Below are positions 62,404 to 64,000 of a stretch of 64,000 nt of DNA, piece after piece. Position numbers and translations under genes: made by a program. The notes below the pieces were generated by a model that saw nothing but the letters and a program-made list of their open reading frames with translations, was not told where the DNA came from and did no database searches. Origin of the DNA: Rhabdophis nuchalis (Eukaryota; Chordata; Lepidosauria; Squamata; Natricidae). Position 1 is the stretch's first letter. Each line of letters starts with the position of its first letter. The stretch lies in NCBI GenBank assembly GCA_039707465.1, contig CM077644.1:77460875-77524874 (forward strand), given 5' to 3'.

Positions 62404-64000
62404 GTAAGTTACTTTTTTCATTTTTCTTTTTAATTAGCTGTTGTAATCAGACCTTGAGGTTGTAAAACTATGAATTATCTATTCAGAAGTAGGTCCTGTT
62501 TAAAAACAGTGGAAGTTACAATACAAATATTCATTGTATTGAAATACAAGCTAATCCCCAAAACAGTTATTTTGAGTTTAGATATGAATTTCAGAAAGAT
62601 AATTATGGTTTGGTCCTCATGTAGGGATGTTAATTTGGTTCATCTTGGTTTTTCATTTTTTCTAGTTAGTTTATTCTATCTCTTAGGTGCAACACCTTCC
62701 GGTTTCTTTAAAACAATAAATTCTTAATGAAAACCATATGTATATAATTCACATTTTTCCTAATATATTTATTGTATTTAAGGTGAATTTTAAAAATAGT
62801 TTTTCCTAATATATTGTTTGTGTGTGTGTGTCCTATTTTTCACATTATCACATTAAATTCAGTCTATCATATGGGATGAATTATGAAAAAAAATAAATTG
62901 TTCAATAATGATAACATTTGTACAGTAATTTTCCCTATCTGTTAATTGGCAGATTTTGAAAATGTTTGTCAATGGTCAAATACAACAGAAATTGTACAAA
63001 CGTCTGGTACAGCATTTGGGGAAGCCTGCTTAAGATTTACTGTTATCCTCATGTGACTGGAACCAATTTTACAGCATTTTTTGCAGCAGTTGTTAAATGA
63101 GCCACTGTGCTCATTAACCAAACCTACAGTCATTAAGCAAACACCACAGTTGTAAGTGCAAATTCATTCTTCTGAATAGGTATTTTTTCCAGAAAGTTAC
63201 AAATTGCAGTCACATAAAGGCAAAATGATTGTCAAGCACCTAAAGTGTGGTCACGTGATTGGGGGGAAGTTGGTACAATGGCCAGGAGTGCTTTGCGGCC
63301 TGTAAAAGCACCTGTTCCAAGGCTGTCATATTTTTATATGGAAGTATTTGTAAAATATTTATTATTTTTCATTGTCCGTTGTCCAGATCCATTATTTAGC
63401 TGTCTGGTTTACTTAATATTTATTTGGGGAAACTAGGTTTTTCTTCCCTGTGGAATCTCATGAGGGCAAAATCAGAAGGATGATATTTACATGTTTAAAA
63501 ATACTACCATTGGTTTGTATTGACTGATCAGAGTACTCTAATGCAGATGCACCCATCCCCTTCACATTTCCTCTTAGTCATGAGAACATGCTGTATGAAT
63601 TTACATTCCTAAACAAGCAGTATGGAAGCCCTTGACACTGAATCTGGGTGAAAGCTGCTTTTTGAGACAAGCAATTTGTAGGCATTGATTTGCCAGATGG
63701 ATAGGCCAATATTTGAAGGTTCCTCCACATAAAAAGATGCACTTAGCTGCTTCAGACTGCATGCAGAATCATTTCTCAACTTTAAAAGACATGGACTTCA
63801 ATTCCCAGAATTCCTGCAGATGGTATTGCTGATTGTGGCTTTCCGGGAGTTAAAGTTCACACCTTTTAAAATTGCCAAAGTTGGGAAAAACTAGCATGGA
63901 TGAATCACCTCACTAGCAGATGATGTTAAACTTACACATGTTTACAAATTTGAATGGACGATACTATGTGGCATATCCTCCATTCAAATTTGATTTTAGC
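62404..64000 (+). other. PDE4B: PDE4B intron after UCR1 (partial)
   Basis: Opens with the donor gtaagt and runs off the window. No further PDE4B exon was recognised. A palindromic MITE-like repeat lies at about 63770-63890, and 63010-63250 has the aatgagc/cattaa wording of a decayed squamate repeat. Confidence 0.85.
63770..63890. mobile_element. Palindromic MITE-like repeat
   Basis: acatggacttcaattcccag-aattcc near 63790 and gggagttaaagttcacacc near 63846 are imperfect inverted arms; ccaaagttgggaaa follows. This ggacttcaactcccagaatt wording is a frequent squamate and turtle repeat. Superfamily not fixed. Confidence 0.5.

Overview
The window is vertebrate nuclear DNA, almost certainly from a squamate reptile and probably a snake. 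It is AT-rich and dense in interspersed repeats. It carries BovB LINE ends, a tRNA-headed SINE with a BovB-like tail, CR1 and L2-type LINE copies whose 3' ends run into microsatellites, and many non-autonomous hAT elements. Its only protein-coding gene is PDE4B, read on the + strand. Three consecutive exons (57715-57909, 60763-60799, 62333-62403) encode the end of the long-isoform linker and the UCR1 regulatory module, including the RRESF PKA site. Everything upstream of 57715 looks like one very long intron; I found no alternative first exon in it.

Layout. 1-25,000: intron with BovB ends (1425, 14046), a TA-flanked MITE holding a minisatellite (4724-6069), a Penelope-like copy with a 16-bp target duplication (7838-8307), hAT and Tigger-type MITEs (11145-13564), SINE and CR1 copies. 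25,860-31,625: a long L2-type LINE with degenerate endonuclease and reverse transcriptase, split by a 2.4-kb hAT element with a perfect 8-bp target duplication. 32,755-34,145: a CR1 copy split by a second large hAT element, also with a perfect 8-bp duplication. 37,403-39,990: a cluster of about 340-bp repeat units, direct and inverted. 40,000-57,700: L2 ends, a fragment of a retrocopied TENT4-type poly(A) polymerase joined to an L2 copy, and at least seven hAT MITEs with recognisable 8-bp duplications. 57,715-64,000: PDE4B exons, with L2 and SINE copies in the introns.

The most notable feature is the 37.4-40.0 kb cluster. It holds seven copies, on both strands, of a motif with the full conserved core and three-helix layout of a type I hammerhead self-cleaving ribozyme with a minimal helix III. 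Helices I, II and III all show compensatory changes between copies. In two places the ribozymes are in direct tandem with cleavage sites 341 and 344 nt apart. The best preserved unit has matches to both RNA polymerase III internal promoter boxes (A and B) and a tRNA-like anticodon arm just upstream of the ribozyme. This is the layout of a retrozyme-like non-autonomous retroelement that could release unit-length RNA for circularisation. No reverse transcriptase was seen in the cluster, so any mobility would depend on an element elsewhere, plausibly Penelope-like. The structural call comes from the sequence; activity, circularisation and novelty are inference.
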